Assembly: GCA_022448265.1 (NCBI GenBank)
Contig: JAKVCC010000025.1
Location: 1 to 33,210 of the forward strand
Source: Pirellulales bacterium
GTDB taxonomy: Bacteria > Planctomycetota > Planctomycetia > Pirellulales > Lacipirellulaceae
Direction of reading: 5' to 3'
Length of the DNA: 33,210 bases
The stretch's first letter is position 1, and every line of letters begins with the position of its first letter. The notes below the pieces were generated by a model, which worked only from the letters and a program-made list of their open reading frames with translations, did no database searches and was not told the DNA's origin. A program made the translations under genes and the position numbers. Shown in pieces: positions 8,503-16,982 of the stretch.

Positions 8503-9868
8503 AATTACTTCTTGGGTTGTTTTTGCGCTGATGAGCGCCTGTACTCTGGCCCTGTCTTCTGGGGCATCGCTGGTTCTAGCAGATGGTTATGCGATCGTAA
8601 CCACTTCCGAGATTCGAGCCGCGTCTACTATGCTCAGTACCTTCGAAACACACAAGGTTAATCGAGGGCTCAATGTCCACGTGTTCGACGAAACCGATTG
8701 GGGTGGGAGTGGATTGACGGGCGATGGTGCATCGGAAGCCCTTCGTGATTTTTTGAAAGTAGCACAGCCGGAGCATGACTTCGATTATCTATTGATTATT
8801 GGTGATCCAAGGGACAATGTGGGACCGGTGCCAATGAAAACGATGCACCCTCGAAATCCTGACGACGGCAGTAGCTTCACTAAGATTCCTGTTCCTTCTG
8901 ATTATTACTACGCAGATATGGACGGCAATTGGGATCTCGATGGCGATAATGATTACGGCGAGTTCGGCACGATCACCGGTGACTTTGGTACCGGTGGTAT
9001 CGATCGGGATCACGAGCTCTATGTTGGACGTATGCCAGTCTATGGGGATTCCAGTAGCCCAGCCCTATTCTCACAGAGTGTTACTGATCTCGATCATATT
9101 CTTAGCAAGACGATTGACTACCAGACTGCGACGGACATTAGCTGGAGAAACCATACACTGATAGCGGCGGAGGGAGCGAATCGGCTCTTTTATGGCGAGC
9201 AGATTAAAGATGATCTCCTCGATCCGAATGGAGTATCGGATTATCGAGTTTATGATTCGGTGGGCATAACATTATCAGATCCTCCTGACGCTGATATCTG
9301 CTCCATTTCTAACGTGAAGGCGGGATGGGACGCCACGGATCCTGGAATTGTAACTTGGCTCACGCATGGGGGTGGTAGCGGCGCGGCAGCAGTAATGAAT
9401 TCATCTACCGCGGTAACACTTGACGATAATTATCCCGTGATGACATGGCAGGCCTCCTGTCTTAATTCGGATCCATCTAATACCAATAATTTGAGCTACG
9501 AATTACTTATTAATGGTGCCGTCGCCACGGTTGGCTTCACTGAAATTAGTCACGGCCCGGGATCCGAGGTAGATCTCACAAGCGATTGGCACATATCCGG
9601 AATTGCGGGCCTTGGTTACGGGTACATCGAGCGGATTGCCCTAGACCAGCTTACCGCTGGACAAGCACTCATGGAGTTAAAGCGAGATAGTACTCTGTTT
9701 AATCGCTGCTGGTACTGGCATAATCATGTTGGCGCAAACCTTTATGGAGACCCCGAAGTGTCTCTCTACGACCAGGCAACAGCCATGGTGCCAGAGCCTT
9801 CAACGGTCATGTTGGCCATCGCTGTAGTCCTTCTCATGCCGCTGAGAGCTCGCAACTCAGTGTGTTAG
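8495..9868 (+). CDS. Gingipain-like C25 family cysteine peptidase with PEP-CTERM anchor
   Basis: This 457-residue exported protein has a signal peptide (VVFALMSACTLALSSGASLVLA). A caspase-like fold is suggested by YLLIIGDP, PSDYYYADMDGNWD, ELYVGRMPV, WLTHGGGSG with catalytic His291, and TWQASCLNS with catalytic Cys322. The 31-residue His-Cys spacing and the motif order match gingipain-type C25 peptidases. It ends in VPEPSTVMLAIAVVLLM plus an arginine-containing tail, a PEP-CTERM signal normally processed by exosortase. I chose ATG 8495 because GAGGGA lies about seven bases upstream. The start overlaps the end of the preceding relic by eight bases, so transcription from the copy A promoter is likely. 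There is no prodomain of gingipain size. Substrate unknown. Confidence 0.85.
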   Translation: MHKITSWVVFALMSACTLALSSGASLVLADGYAIVTTSEIRAASTMLSTFETHKVNRGLNVHVFDETDWGGSGLTGDGASEALRDFLKVAQPEHDFDYLLIIGDPRDNVGPVPMKTMHPRNPDDGSSFTKIPVPSDYYYADMDGNWDLDGDNDYGEFGTITGDFGTGGIDRDHELYVGRMPVYGDSSSPALFSQSVTDLDHILSKTIDYQTATDISWRNHTLIAAEGANRLFYGEQIKDDLLDPNGVSDYRVYDSVGITLSDPPDADICSISNVKAGWDATDPGIVTWLTHGGGSGAAAVMNSSTAVTLDDNYPVMTWQASCLNSDPSNTNNLSYELLINGAVATVGFTEISHGPGSEVDLTSDWHISGIAGLGYGYIERIALDQLTAGQALMELKRDSTLFNRCWYWHNHVGANLYGDPEVSLYDQATAMVPEPSTVMLAIAVVLLMPLRARNSVC

Positions 9869-10216
9869 AGGTTGTTCAGACAGCGATATTGTGTATGTCA
9901 TAGGGGCACGGATTTTTGTAATCAACGTGTTTGGGCTATCGGTGCATCCATCGGCGATGGATCGCGTTTTATCGCGCATTAGAAACTGCGGACGCCTTTT
10001 GTCTGCACGAAGCCCCTCTATGATGTGCTTGTCTCCAACGCCGGGCGCGCCATCGGCGCGGACGTATTTATCTATATAGTTAAGCACATCGTCGTATTTG
10101 GCAAAGTGTTCCTCGCCACTAGTCTCGTGGATTGCCAGGCAGACGGCGGTTGGTCGCCCCTCTCGCGCAAGCGCCAAATGGTGTAGTGACGCTCCCCTGG
10201 CAGCCAGATAACTCAT
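9857..10216 (-). CDS. Hypothetical protein downstream of the DUF1559 gene
   Basis: This frame follows the DUF1559 gene on the same strand and ends within the last bases of the opposing C25 gene. From ATG 10216 it encodes about 119 residues. A TTG at 10261, four bases after the DUF1559 stop, would add 15. The middle part (EEHFAKYDDVLNYIDKYVRA, then GVGDKHIIEGLRADKRRP) has balanced composition and looks like real protein, but I recognise no family. No Shine-Dalgarno is evident. It may be a co-transcribed small gene or a remnant of a larger one. Confidence 0.35.
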   Translation of the reverse strand: MSYLAARGASLHHLALAREGRPTAVCLAIHETSGEEHFAKYDDVLNYIDKYVRADGAPGVGDKHIIEGLRADKRRPQFLMRDKTRSIADGCTDSPNTLITKIRAPMTYTISLSEQPLTH

Positions 10217-10264
10217 GCCAGCTTGCGCGATCCGAATTGGGCCCCCGCCGTAGCACGGCAAGAC

Positions 10265-11203
10265 CTAGAGCCCGTCGACGCTGACGGCCTCGCCGTCATT
10301 TCGTGATGCAAGACGACGAAACGTCTCGGGATCGACTGTGAACGAAATCAAATGTACTGAAGCGTCGGCCATGACAAACTGGGCGCCGCCGGAATGGGAC
10401 GAGCCAAACTGGAGGGTCCCCGGGATGCGCGATTGGAGGGTGTACTTCGGGACGTCATGATCGGCCTCCGGCGGATAGCCTCCCGAGCGAACGACGTCGT
10501 CCTGATATCCCCCCACGTAGCCGTCGTTATCGTCGGGTTGCTGGTCGGTCAGCATGAATCTCAGGTTCATCCGCTTCTCGCCGACCAACAGCGTGTTGGA
10601 CGTCCCGTCTATCAGTTTGGCCATATTGATGAGCCCATTGCCCATGCGGATCACCACACCGTCTACCTTCCCCCAATCCAGCCAGGGGGTGCTATGGGTA
10701 AACGTTCCCCCATTGCCGGCGTAGTCGGCCTGCGCCCGAGGCAGATGCGTGCTTGCCCAATATCCTCCAGCCAGCACGGTCGGTGGTCGCCGGCTGGGGC
10801 AGAAGTACGCGCCCACCGGGGTTGCGGCCACCAGTTCATCGTCTTTGTTCTGCCACAGTTGCTGCTGCTCGATGAAGGGCAGAATTTGATATCCCCAGGA
10901 CCATGCCTGTGTTTTGAAGTTGCAAGGACTGTTGCCGCACCAGGTGCGTGTCGCCGCAAATTCGCCTCCGTTGGGGAGTGCGTTGTACGTGTCATGATCG
11001 ACCTGGAAGGCGAGACCAATCTGTTTGAGGTTATTGGCGCAGTGCGTCCGCCGCGCCGCTTCACGAGCCGCCTGCACTGCCGGCAGCAGGAGTGCGACTA
11101 GGACACCGATGATGGCGATCACCACTAAGAGCTCGACGAGTGTGAACGCCGATCGACAGAGGACTAATCGTCTGCGTCTGAATGCCTGGTAGTCAGAACA
11201 CAT
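10265..11203 (-). CDS. DUF1559 domain protein with type IV pilin-like N-terminus
   Basis: The 312-residue protein has a prepilin-type start: a basic leader (RRRRLVLCRS), then AFTLVELLVVIAIIGVLVAL, a class III signal followed by the transmembrane helix. It continues with AAREAARRTHCANNLKQIG and a long globular domain with GTSNTLLVGEKR, and ends near VMADASVHLISFTVDP, the planctomycete DUF1559 C-terminal H-X9-DG-like region. DUF1559 proteins occur in large paralogous sets in Planctomycetes; their exact function is unproven, but a pseudopilin-like surface role is usual. The gene is divergent from the beta-solenoid PEP-CTERM gene, with its own promoter at 11274-11301. Confidence 0.92.
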   Translation of the reverse strand: MCSDYQAFRRRRLVLCRSAFTLVELLVVIAIIGVLVALLLPAVQAAREAARRTHCANNLKQIGLAFQVDHDTYNALPNGGEFAATRTWCGNSPCNFKTQAWSWGYQILPFIEQQQLWQNKDDELVAATPVGAYFCPSRRPPTVLAGGYWASTHLPRAQADYAGNGGTFTHSTPWLDWGKVDGVVIRMGNGLINMAKLIDGTSNTLLVGEKRMNLRFMLTDQQPDDNDGYVGGYQDDVVRSGGYPPEADHDVPKYTLQSRIPGTLQFGSSHSGGAQFVMADASVHLISFTVDPETFRRLASRNDGEAVSVDGL

Positions 11204-11273
11204 ACTTTTTTTCTCAACAAGAAAAGCTACTAATCATCGAAGGTCAGCCCGCGCTTACCGGCGGTTGGTCGCC

Positions 11274-11301
11274 ATTATAAAACATATCCCCTTCTCGGCA
11301 A
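11274..11301 (-). promoter_or_regulatory. Candidate promoter of the DUF1559 gene
   Basis: On the minus strand TTGCCG (11296-11301) and a perfect TATAAT (11274-11279) are separated by 16 bases, giving a leader of about 65 bases before ATG 11203. It lies just outside repeat copy B and is not present near copy A. Confidence 0.5.
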
Positions 11302-11337
11302 TGGCCTCTAGTAGGACCAGCCTGTATCGCTCGGCCA

Positions 11338-11600
11338 GGAACTGTCATCGCCGCTGCTGGCTATTTTAGAGCTGGTCCTGTTGTCGGTGAGTCGGCGGCA
11401 AGAAAGTCTGCCGGGTGTTTGACAGGTATCGCAGCCCCAAACATAATTAGGCGGTGGTGCTGGAACTTGATCACCATGCTCTAATCGCTGCCGTTGAATG
11501 CTCAGAGGCAGACTCGCCTGCAGCTAACCCCCAACTGCTGCTGACAACTGCGCGGTAGGCGAAGCGTGACAAAACGTACTCGGAGGTGACCGTGATACAG
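11338..11600 (+). repeat. Promoter-leader repeat, copy B
   Basis: This is the counterpart of 7930-8191, lying directly upstream of and running into the intact beta-solenoid gene. It retains the functional-looking features: Shine-Dalgarno GGAGG at 11582-11586 and start GTG at 11592. A small stem CTGCC/GGCAG in the leader is kept in both copies (extended to six pairs in copy A). Confidence 0.85.
11419..11447 (+). promoter_or_regulatory. Sigma-70-type promoter in copy B
   Basis: TTGACA (11419-11424), a 17-base spacer and CATAAT (11442-11447) are identical in hexamers and spacing to copy A. Transcription would begin near 11454, giving a leader of about 138 bases. In some Proteobacteria PEP-CTERM genes use sigma-54; this one appears not to. 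Confidence 0.72.
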
Positions 11601-13382
11601 TTGGCGAGAAGGTTGATTGCTCCGGCAGCGATTTTAACAGTCGTGCTCGCTCTGGCCGTGCCGGCCAATGCGGTGATCCTGGTCGACCCGTACGGTGTCG
11701 ACGCTACGGATGTCTACGACAACATCGGCAGCGATCAGTACACGGGATCTTTTGCTAGCCCCTGGTACCCGGGTGGTTCACCCGGAGAGGGCCTTTCCAT
11801 TGGCCATCACAACGTGAGTCTCACAGGCCCGGGCGAAATACTGGTCAACGGCGGTGACGACATTATTAACCGAGGAACCAATAACTACGTTGGCAAGGAA
11901 ATCGGTAGTAACGGCACGGTGACGTTGGACGGCGCAGGTTCTTCCTGGAACATGGATTATGGTTCTACAGGACATCTTTACGTGGGCCAGTTTGGAACGG
12001 GCGAAGTCACCGTATCCGGAGGAGCTGACTTGTTCGCGGAGAAGGTACGGATTGGGTACTCGGATATGCACGACCGCACCGGCGTCGGAACAGTTACCGT
12101 GACTGGTAACGGATCGACGATGGACGACGACTCCAAATTGATGGTCGGCTACTACGGCCAGGGGACACTCATTGTTGGGGACGAAGGGAAGGTGACCAGC
12201 GGCAGTATCGATGCTGGTTATCAATGGAACAGCCAGGGAAGCATTACTGTTAGTGGTGGCGATACGGATGGCAACGGGACCCCTTCCTATCTGTCAGGCA
12301 CCCATGCTATCGGGCTCTATGGTACCGGGTCCCTTATCATCGATACGGGTGCCTACGCCGAAGGAAACAATTCGTATGTGGGGCGTTATCCCGATACGGG
12401 TGGCGGTGCTTCGGTGGGAACCGTCTCCATCGGAAATGACGGGGGCGGCACCGGTCTGGAGGCGGAGTGGTATATCTACAATCGGCTCTACATCGGAGCA
12501 AAAAATACTTCGGAGGCCGGTGGCATCGGCGAGGTGACGGTGGAAGAGGAAGGACGGCTGGATGTTCAGGACACGATCTACATCGGGCCGCGACATGCCG
12601 ATAGCGGAGGGGGCGGAGCCCCGGTCTTGTACCGCGGCGGCCTGACGTTGTCGGGGGGAACGGTGGTGGCGGATGCTATTGAAATTATCGAACCGGAAGC
12701 GTTACCTTCCCCACTGATCATCGAGGGCGGCACGCTAAGCGTGACCAGCCTGACTGGCAACCTGGAACTCACGGCTGGCACTTTTGCGCCGGGGTCCTCT
12801 CCGGCGACAGCAACGATTACCGGCAACTACGTGCAGGGGGCGAGCGGCACATTGCTGATGGAACTCGGTGGTGAAACAGCCGGCACTCAGTACGACCAAC
12901 TCCAGATCAGCGGATTGCTCGACCTGGACGGTGTCCTTTCGGTCCAGTTGATCGACGGCTTTACACCAGCGCTGGGCAACACATTTGATTTGCTCGACTG
13001 GGGCTCCCAGACGGGCAGTTTTGCAACCATGACATTGCCAGATCTCTCGTCGGACGGACTGAACTGGGACACTGGATCTCTGTTGATTGACGGCACAGTG
13101 TCCGTAATTTCCATCCCGGAAGATTTGAACATGGACGGTATGGTCGATAGCTTGGATCTTGGTATTCTGCTGGAGGCCTATGGGACCGTGGGGACTCCGA
13201 GTACGGGCGAGCTCAACGGCACTTCGCCGGTCGATAGCCTGGACCTTGGCATCTTGCTGGCCGCCTTCAACACCTCGGCCTCAGGCGCAGCGACCGCAGC
13301 TGTTCCCGAGCCACACACACTGCTGTTAGCATCGCTGGCCAGCATAGGGCTGACGTTACGCCGGCGGCGATCGGCAAGATAG
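11592..13382 (+). CDS. T5SS/PEP-CTERM-associated repeat protein with dockerin-like repeats
   Basis: This 596-residue exported protein has a signal peptide ending near AVPANA. From about residue 90 to 340 it carries irregular beta-solenoid repeats of the T5SS/PEP-CTERM type (GTVTLDGAGSSWN, LYVGQFGTGEVTVSGGA, LMVGYYGQGTLIVGDEG, IGLYGTGSLIIDTGA). An autotransporter-like C-terminal beta region follows (QYDQLQISGLLDLDGVLSVQ, FDLLDWGSQTGSF). Next come a dockerin-like loop (DLNMDGMVDSLDLGILLEAY) with a degenerate second copy, and a PEP-CTERM anchor (AVPEPHTLLLASLASIGLTL, then RRRR). It is probably an exosortase-sorted surface or matrix protein. GTG 11592 is chosen because GGAGG lies five bases upstream; GTG 11586 overlaps that site. 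A terminator follows. Confidence 0.9.
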   Translation: MIQLARRLIAPAAILTVVLALAVPANAVILVDPYGVDATDVYDNIGSDQYTGSFASPWYPGGSPGEGLSIGHHNVSLTGPGEILVNGGDDIINRGTNNYVGKEIGSNGTVTLDGAGSSWNMDYGSTGHLYVGQFGTGEVTVSGGADLFAEKVRIGYSDMHDRTGVGTVTVTGNGSTMDDDSKLMVGYYGQGTLIVGDEGKVTSGSIDAGYQWNSQGSITVSGGDTDGNGTPSYLSGTHAIGLYGTGSLIIDTGAYAEGNNSYVGRYPDTGGGASVGTVSIGNDGGGTGLEAEWYIYNRLYIGAKNTSEAGGIGEVTVEEEGRLDVQDTIYIGPRHADSGGGGAPVLYRGGLTLSGGTVVADAIEIIEPEALPSPLIIEGGTLSVTSLTGNLELTAGTFAPGSSPATATITGNYVQGASGTLLMELGGETAGTQYDQLQISGLLDLDGVLSVQLIDGFTPALGNTFDLLDWGSQTGSFATMTLPDLSSDGLNWDTGSLLIDGTVSVISIPEDLNMDGMVDSLDLGILLEAYGTVGTPSTGELNGTSPVDSLDLGILLAAFNTSASGAATAAVPEPHTLLLASLASIGLTLRRRRSAR

Positions 13383-13394
13383 CACTTGCCCTCC

Positions 13395-13423
13395 GCCCCG
13401 CTGGTTCGCAACGCGAGCGGGGC
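13395..13423 (+). terminator. Intrinsic terminator of the beta-solenoid gene
   Basis: GCCCCGCT (13395-13402) pairs perfectly with AGCGGGGC (13416-13423) across a 13-base loop and is followed by TTT. It lies 13 bases after the stop codon. Confidence 0.8.
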
Positions 13424-13513
13424 TTTCCTTGGTTGGTGGCGTGCATCATCGCAATCGCCGGGCTGCGTGATTCTGCGTCACCTACACGCGCAGACGCGAA
13501 AAACGCCTGGACG

Positions 13514-14227
13514 TCATGTCACAAGCCGTTTCATATCGCGCACCGCTTGTTCTAGGCCAACCATGATAGCCCTCGAAATGATACTGTGGCCGATATTCAG
13601 CTCGCACATGTGCGGAATATCTGCCACCGGCTGGACGTTGCGATAAGTCAATCCATGTCCGGCATGTAGAATGAGTCCCGCGCTGTGGATTTCTCGGGCC
13701 ATCCGCTCAAGCGTTTCCCGTTCAGCTTCCGCCGAAAACTTTGCGGAGGCGCTCGCATAGGCACCCGTGTGCAGCTCAATAGCTGATGCACCCGCGTTGA
13801 CGCCCGCCTCGATTTGGGCCGAGTCGGGATCTAAAAATAGGCTAACCACAATTCCGGCATCTTGTAGCTGCGCTACCGCGTCCTTCACCCGCTCTGGCTG
13901 CGCCGCTACATCGAGTCCGCCTTCAGTTGTTACCTCCTCGCGACGCTCAGGCACGAGTGTGGCCTGGTAAGGGCGCGCTTCACAGGCGATCGCAAGCACA
14001 TCTTTGCTACAGGCTAACTCCAAATTCAGCTTTACCGCAACCGTTTGGCTAAGCAGGTGCAAATCGCGTTCTTGAATGTGGCGGCGGTCCTCCCGTAAAT
14101 GTAGTGTGATGCCATCGGCCCCACCCAGCTCGGCGAGTGTGGCGGCCCAGATGGGATCGGGCTCGTTGGTCATCCTCGCCTGGCGCACAGTTGCCACGTG
14201 ATCAATATTCACTCCTAATGTTGGCAT
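13514..14227 (-). CDS. pdxJ: Pyridoxine 5'-phosphate synthase
   Basis: PdxJ condenses 1-deoxyxylulose 5-phosphate with 3-amino-2-oxopropyl phosphate to make pyridoxine 5'-phosphate in the DXP-dependent vitamin B6 pathway. The 237-residue TIM-barrel protein begins with [19 protein letters not shown], has [32 protein letters not shown] and [11 protein letters not shown], all typical of the family, and has the usual length. The frame is open 49 codons further upstream, but only ATG 14227 gives the conserved N-terminus. The next gene is divergent. Cytoplasmic. Confidence 0.95.
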   Translation of the reverse strand: MPTLGVNIDHVATVRQARMTNEPDPIWAATLAELGGADGITLHLREDRRHIQERDLHLLSQTVAVKLNLELACSKDVLAIACEARPYQATLVPERREEVTTEGGLDVAAQPERVKDAVAQLQDAGIVVSLFLDPDSAQIEAGVNAGASAIELHTGAYASASAKFSAEAERETLERMAREIHSAGLILHAGHGLTYRNVQPVADIPHMCELNIGHSIISRAIMVGLEQAVRDMKRLVT

Positions 14228-14522
14228 GGCGACTAAGTCTCTTTGTGAAGGTGATGAACAACTGATCTGTTTTAGGAACTCCCCGGCACCTTTGTCTAGC
14301 AGGGGCGGTACGGATTCGGATTCTACTGCCGGACGCGGTCCATACTCCGCAACCGGATCCAGGGCTACTGCCAATCGGCCTAAGGTGTTGTTTTGCCTGT
14401 ATTTATTGGTTTTTTCTCAGCCCTCCAACTTTGAGCTAGGCTTTTCTATAGCCTGTACTGAAATGGGGTCGCCCCCCGGATCCAATTTTGTCCGTCACTT
14501 TTTTGTCTCAAAGAAGAACACC

Positions 14523-14858
14523 ATGAATTGCCAGGAACTTGCAGGAAAGATCCAGGAGCTCCAGCCAGATGCGTCGGTGCAAGATGTGGCACAGCTCTGC
14601 TTGTTGTTATCCCATAGTGACGAACGGCTCCAGATGTTCAAAGAGCCATTTAAGCTAAAAGCTGCCTGGAAGGAAATGGGCCTCAAGTTGCAAGTCGCCA
14701 CTGACCAGCATGCAGCCATGACTCAAGAGTTGGAGGAACTTGCCAGTTCGGACCCCGAAAAGTTTACCCGGGACCAAATATGGATTCTTGTCCGGGCCAT
14801 CAAGGTGCAAAGTCAGATCTTGCAGATGTACATCGGTCAGCCTCAGTTGGACGTTTAG
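14523..14858 (+). CDS. Small hypothetical protein
   Basis: This 111-residue protein is helical and soluble, with an amphipathic N-terminus (MNCQELAGKIQELQPDASV) and a C-terminal segment DQIWILVRAIKVQSQILQMY. No cysteine cluster, signal peptide or membrane segment is present. The frame is open upstream to 14226 but the added sequence looks non-coding. The coding look is good: a clear switch in composition at ATG 14523, with weak AAGAAG upstream. It resembles small conserved planctomycete proteins of unknown function. It is not recognised as any named family. Confidence 0.6.
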   Translation: MNCQELAGKIQELQPDASVQDVAQLCLLLSHSDERLQMFKEPFKLKAAWKEMGLKLQVATDQHAAMTQELEELASSDPEKFTRDQIWILVRAIKVQSQILQMYIGQPQLDV

Positions 14859-14923
14859 CCAGAATTTTGCACAGAATTCTAGTACGAGTCCCCAACCTGC
14901 TTGCGCAATTCGCATCCTCGGCG

Positions 14924-16324
14924 TTAGAGCGTCAGCGCTGGACCAGCGGTTCTGATCAGGCCATCGATCATCTTCATGGCGACCATCATGTAGATGAGTA
15001 TTCCGCCAATGTCGATAAGCACCGTTACGAAAGGTGTGCTCATAAGAGCCTCATCAACTCCCAAACGTCGAAACAGCAGTGGCAAACCGGCGCCACACAG
15101 GCTGCCAAACAACACGACGACCAGTAGCGTGATGGGAATGGTCAATAGCTCCACAGGAGTTGGTCCGGTAGGCGGCGCTGGAAGCATGAGCCAGCCCACG
15201 ACGTAGCCGACCACCGAGAGCGCGCTTCCCAAGAAGAGTCCCATGAGCAGTTCGCGCGCCAATACGCGCCTCGCATCGGAGAGGCCGATGTCCTTGTTGG
15301 ACAGTGCACGGATCACCAATGTGGCCGACTGGCCACCGGAATTACCGCCACTGGACATGATCAATGGAATAAAAAAGACCAGCCAACCAACCTGATCGAT
15401 CACCTGCTGATAAGATTTTAGCGCAAAAGCTGTCAGCAATGCTGCAATAAACAGGGTAAATAGCCAGAAGCCTCGCTTCCACGTCAGCACGATTAGCGAG
15501 GTTTGCAGATAGCCAGCTTGTAAGGGTTCGACGGCGGCGGCTAGGTAGGCGTCTTCTTCGGCTTCTTCACGCAGCACATCGATCACGTCGTCATAAGTGA
15601 CGATACCCGCCAGACGCTGCTCGTCGTCCACTACCGGAATCGCCAAAAAGTCGTAGTCGGCTACTTTTTTTGCCACGACTTCCTGATCGTCGTTGGCTTG
15701 GACCGTGACCAGGTTCCGCTCCATAATTTCAGAGAGTGGCGTCTCGGGCTTGCCCAGACGGGTCACCAGCTGACGCGCCGAAACAGTTCCCTGCAGGTGA
15801 TCCTTTTCGTCAACAATATAAATGTAATAGATGGTTTCTAGATCGGTGGCCTGCCGGCCTAGTTCCTCCAGCGCGGTGCCGACATTCAACGAAGCAGGTA
15901 GTTTTGCCACTTCAGTGGTCATCACGGCACCGGCAGTGCCCTCAGGGTAAGATTGCAGCCGCAAGATGTCGCGCCGCTCCTCCACTGGAACGAGCGGCAA
16001 CAGTTGTTTCACAATCGTTGGCTCGACCTCGTTCAATAGGTCGACCCGGTCATCTGCGGGCATGTCCGCAATCAGTTGACTAAGGGTTCGTGAGTCGCCT
16101 GATTCGAGAATCTCAATCTGGGTTTTCTCGGGCAGAAAACCGAATACCTCGGCGCAGGTGCTGCGGTCGCTCGCGCGAAGGACAGTCCACACTTCCAGTG
16201 GCGCAAGTCCCTCCATAAACTCCACAACGCGGGCTGCATGAAGGGCTGTGCAGAACTCCCGCAGGCCTGGCCGGTCGTCCGCGGCCAGCATTTCTCGCAG
16301 TTCGGGTAAGTAGAGAGTGTTCAT
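14924..16324 (-). CDS. mgtE: Magnesium transporter MgtE
   Basis: MgtE is a dimeric Mg2+ channel of the inner membrane, gated by its cytoplasmic domains. The 466-residue product has the expected order. First is the MgtE N superhelical domain (IADMPADDRVDLLNEV, EGTAGAVMTTE). Then come two CBS domains (YIYIVDEKDHLQGTVSARQL; DYDFLAIPVVDDEQRLAGIV), and about five transmembrane helices from residue 280 with FIPLIMSSGGNSGGQS and the pore-side region near the end. Two adjacent ATGs (16327, 16324) are possible starts. Upstream codons add 85 residues without MgtE features and are excluded. No strong Shine-Dalgarno is seen. Gating by Mg2+ on the CBS domains is known for the family. Confidence 0.94.
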   Translation of the reverse strand: MNTLYLPELREMLAADDRPGLREFCTALHAARVVEFMEGLAPLEVWTVLRASDRSTCAEVFGFLPEKTQIEILESGDSRTLSQLIADMPADDRVDLLNEVEPTIVKQLLPLVPVEERRDILRLQSYPEGTAGAVMTTEVAKLPASLNVGTALEELGRQATDLETIYYIYIVDEKDHLQGTVSARQLVTRLGKPETPLSEIMERNLVTVQANDDQEVVAKKVADYDFLAIPVVDDEQRLAGIVTYDDVIDVLREEAEEDAYLAAAVEPLQAGYLQTSLIVLTWKRGFWLFTLFIAALLTAFALKSYQQVIDQVGWLVFFIPLIMSSGGNSGGQSATLVIRALSNKDIGLSDARRVLARELLMGLFLGSALSVVGYVVGWLMLPAPPTGPTPVELLTIPITLLVVVLFGSLCGAGLPLLFRRLGVDEALMSTPFVTVLIDIGGILIYMMVAMKMIDGLIRTAGPALTL

Positions 16325-16982
16325 CATACGGTAAAAACGGAGATCAAAAGGATCGGATGGCAGTCGTCGAATCGTCGTGGAACCGGTCAAAAATACCAAT
16401 CTTTGGCGGCAGCCTACCGTTGTTTCGGAGACCGTCTGGCGTTTCCCGGACCAGCAAGCAATTTCCAATGGGGTACTATGAATCCTTACGCGGCAAATGA
16501 GCCCGTGCCACTCCCGGGAAAAAATGCCGCTCCCCGCCAACACCAATTGCGGGGTTGGTTCACGGGAGGTGCGAAGGATCAATAGTCTATCTGCCCAGCC
16601 ACGTTTTCGCAGCAGGTCTTTCCGGACGGTGGTGGATCAGTGGCGCGATCGCTTCGAACCAAGGCACAAGAACCAAATTCCAATGATTGAATCCCGACGC
16701 CCCGTGATCCAATGTCAGTGACCGACAACCGCGCAACCTGCCTATATTGACATGCTTGGCGGTCCTATCTACTATAGGCAGCATACCGGCTTGCGATCTA
16801 TGAAAAGCAGTAGCTTACCGGTATCTCCGTGGCGTGATTTCGACGTGTGCACTTGGCGCCTGCCCGTTTTGAATTATTTGGTTGATCTTTGGGCGCGTGA
16901 ATGAAATTGGTTCGTGCCAGAGCCGGCAAATTGTCCACAGTTTGCCAGCTCTTGTTCGGCCCGCAAGTAATACTGCGAGACG
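16325..16982. other. Intergenic region between mgtE and rnc
   Basis: The region separates two divergent genes and carries no convincing reading frame. It contains a strong plus-strand promoter and an inverted repeat that belong to the rnc leader, listed separately. Confidence 0.6.
16747..16775 (+). promoter_or_regulatory. Sigma-70-type promoter of rnc
   Basis: TTGACA (16747-16752), a 17-base spacer and TACTAT (16770-16775) form a near-consensus promoter directed at rnc. Transcription would begin near 16782, leaving an untranslated leader of about 200 bases. An inverted repeat ATACCGG (16783-16789) / CCGGTAT (16818-16824) would then sit at the very 5' end of the transcript. Confidence 0.65.

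Noticed and set aside
10394-11101. Long open frame on the plus strand opposite the DUF1559 gene
   Set aside because: It is entirely antisense to a clearly identified gene and has no protein-family features.
14226-14522. N-terminal extension of the small hypothetical protein at 14523
   Set aside because: The 99 extra codons overlap the pdxJ start region and have no protein-like character; the composition changes at ATG 14523.
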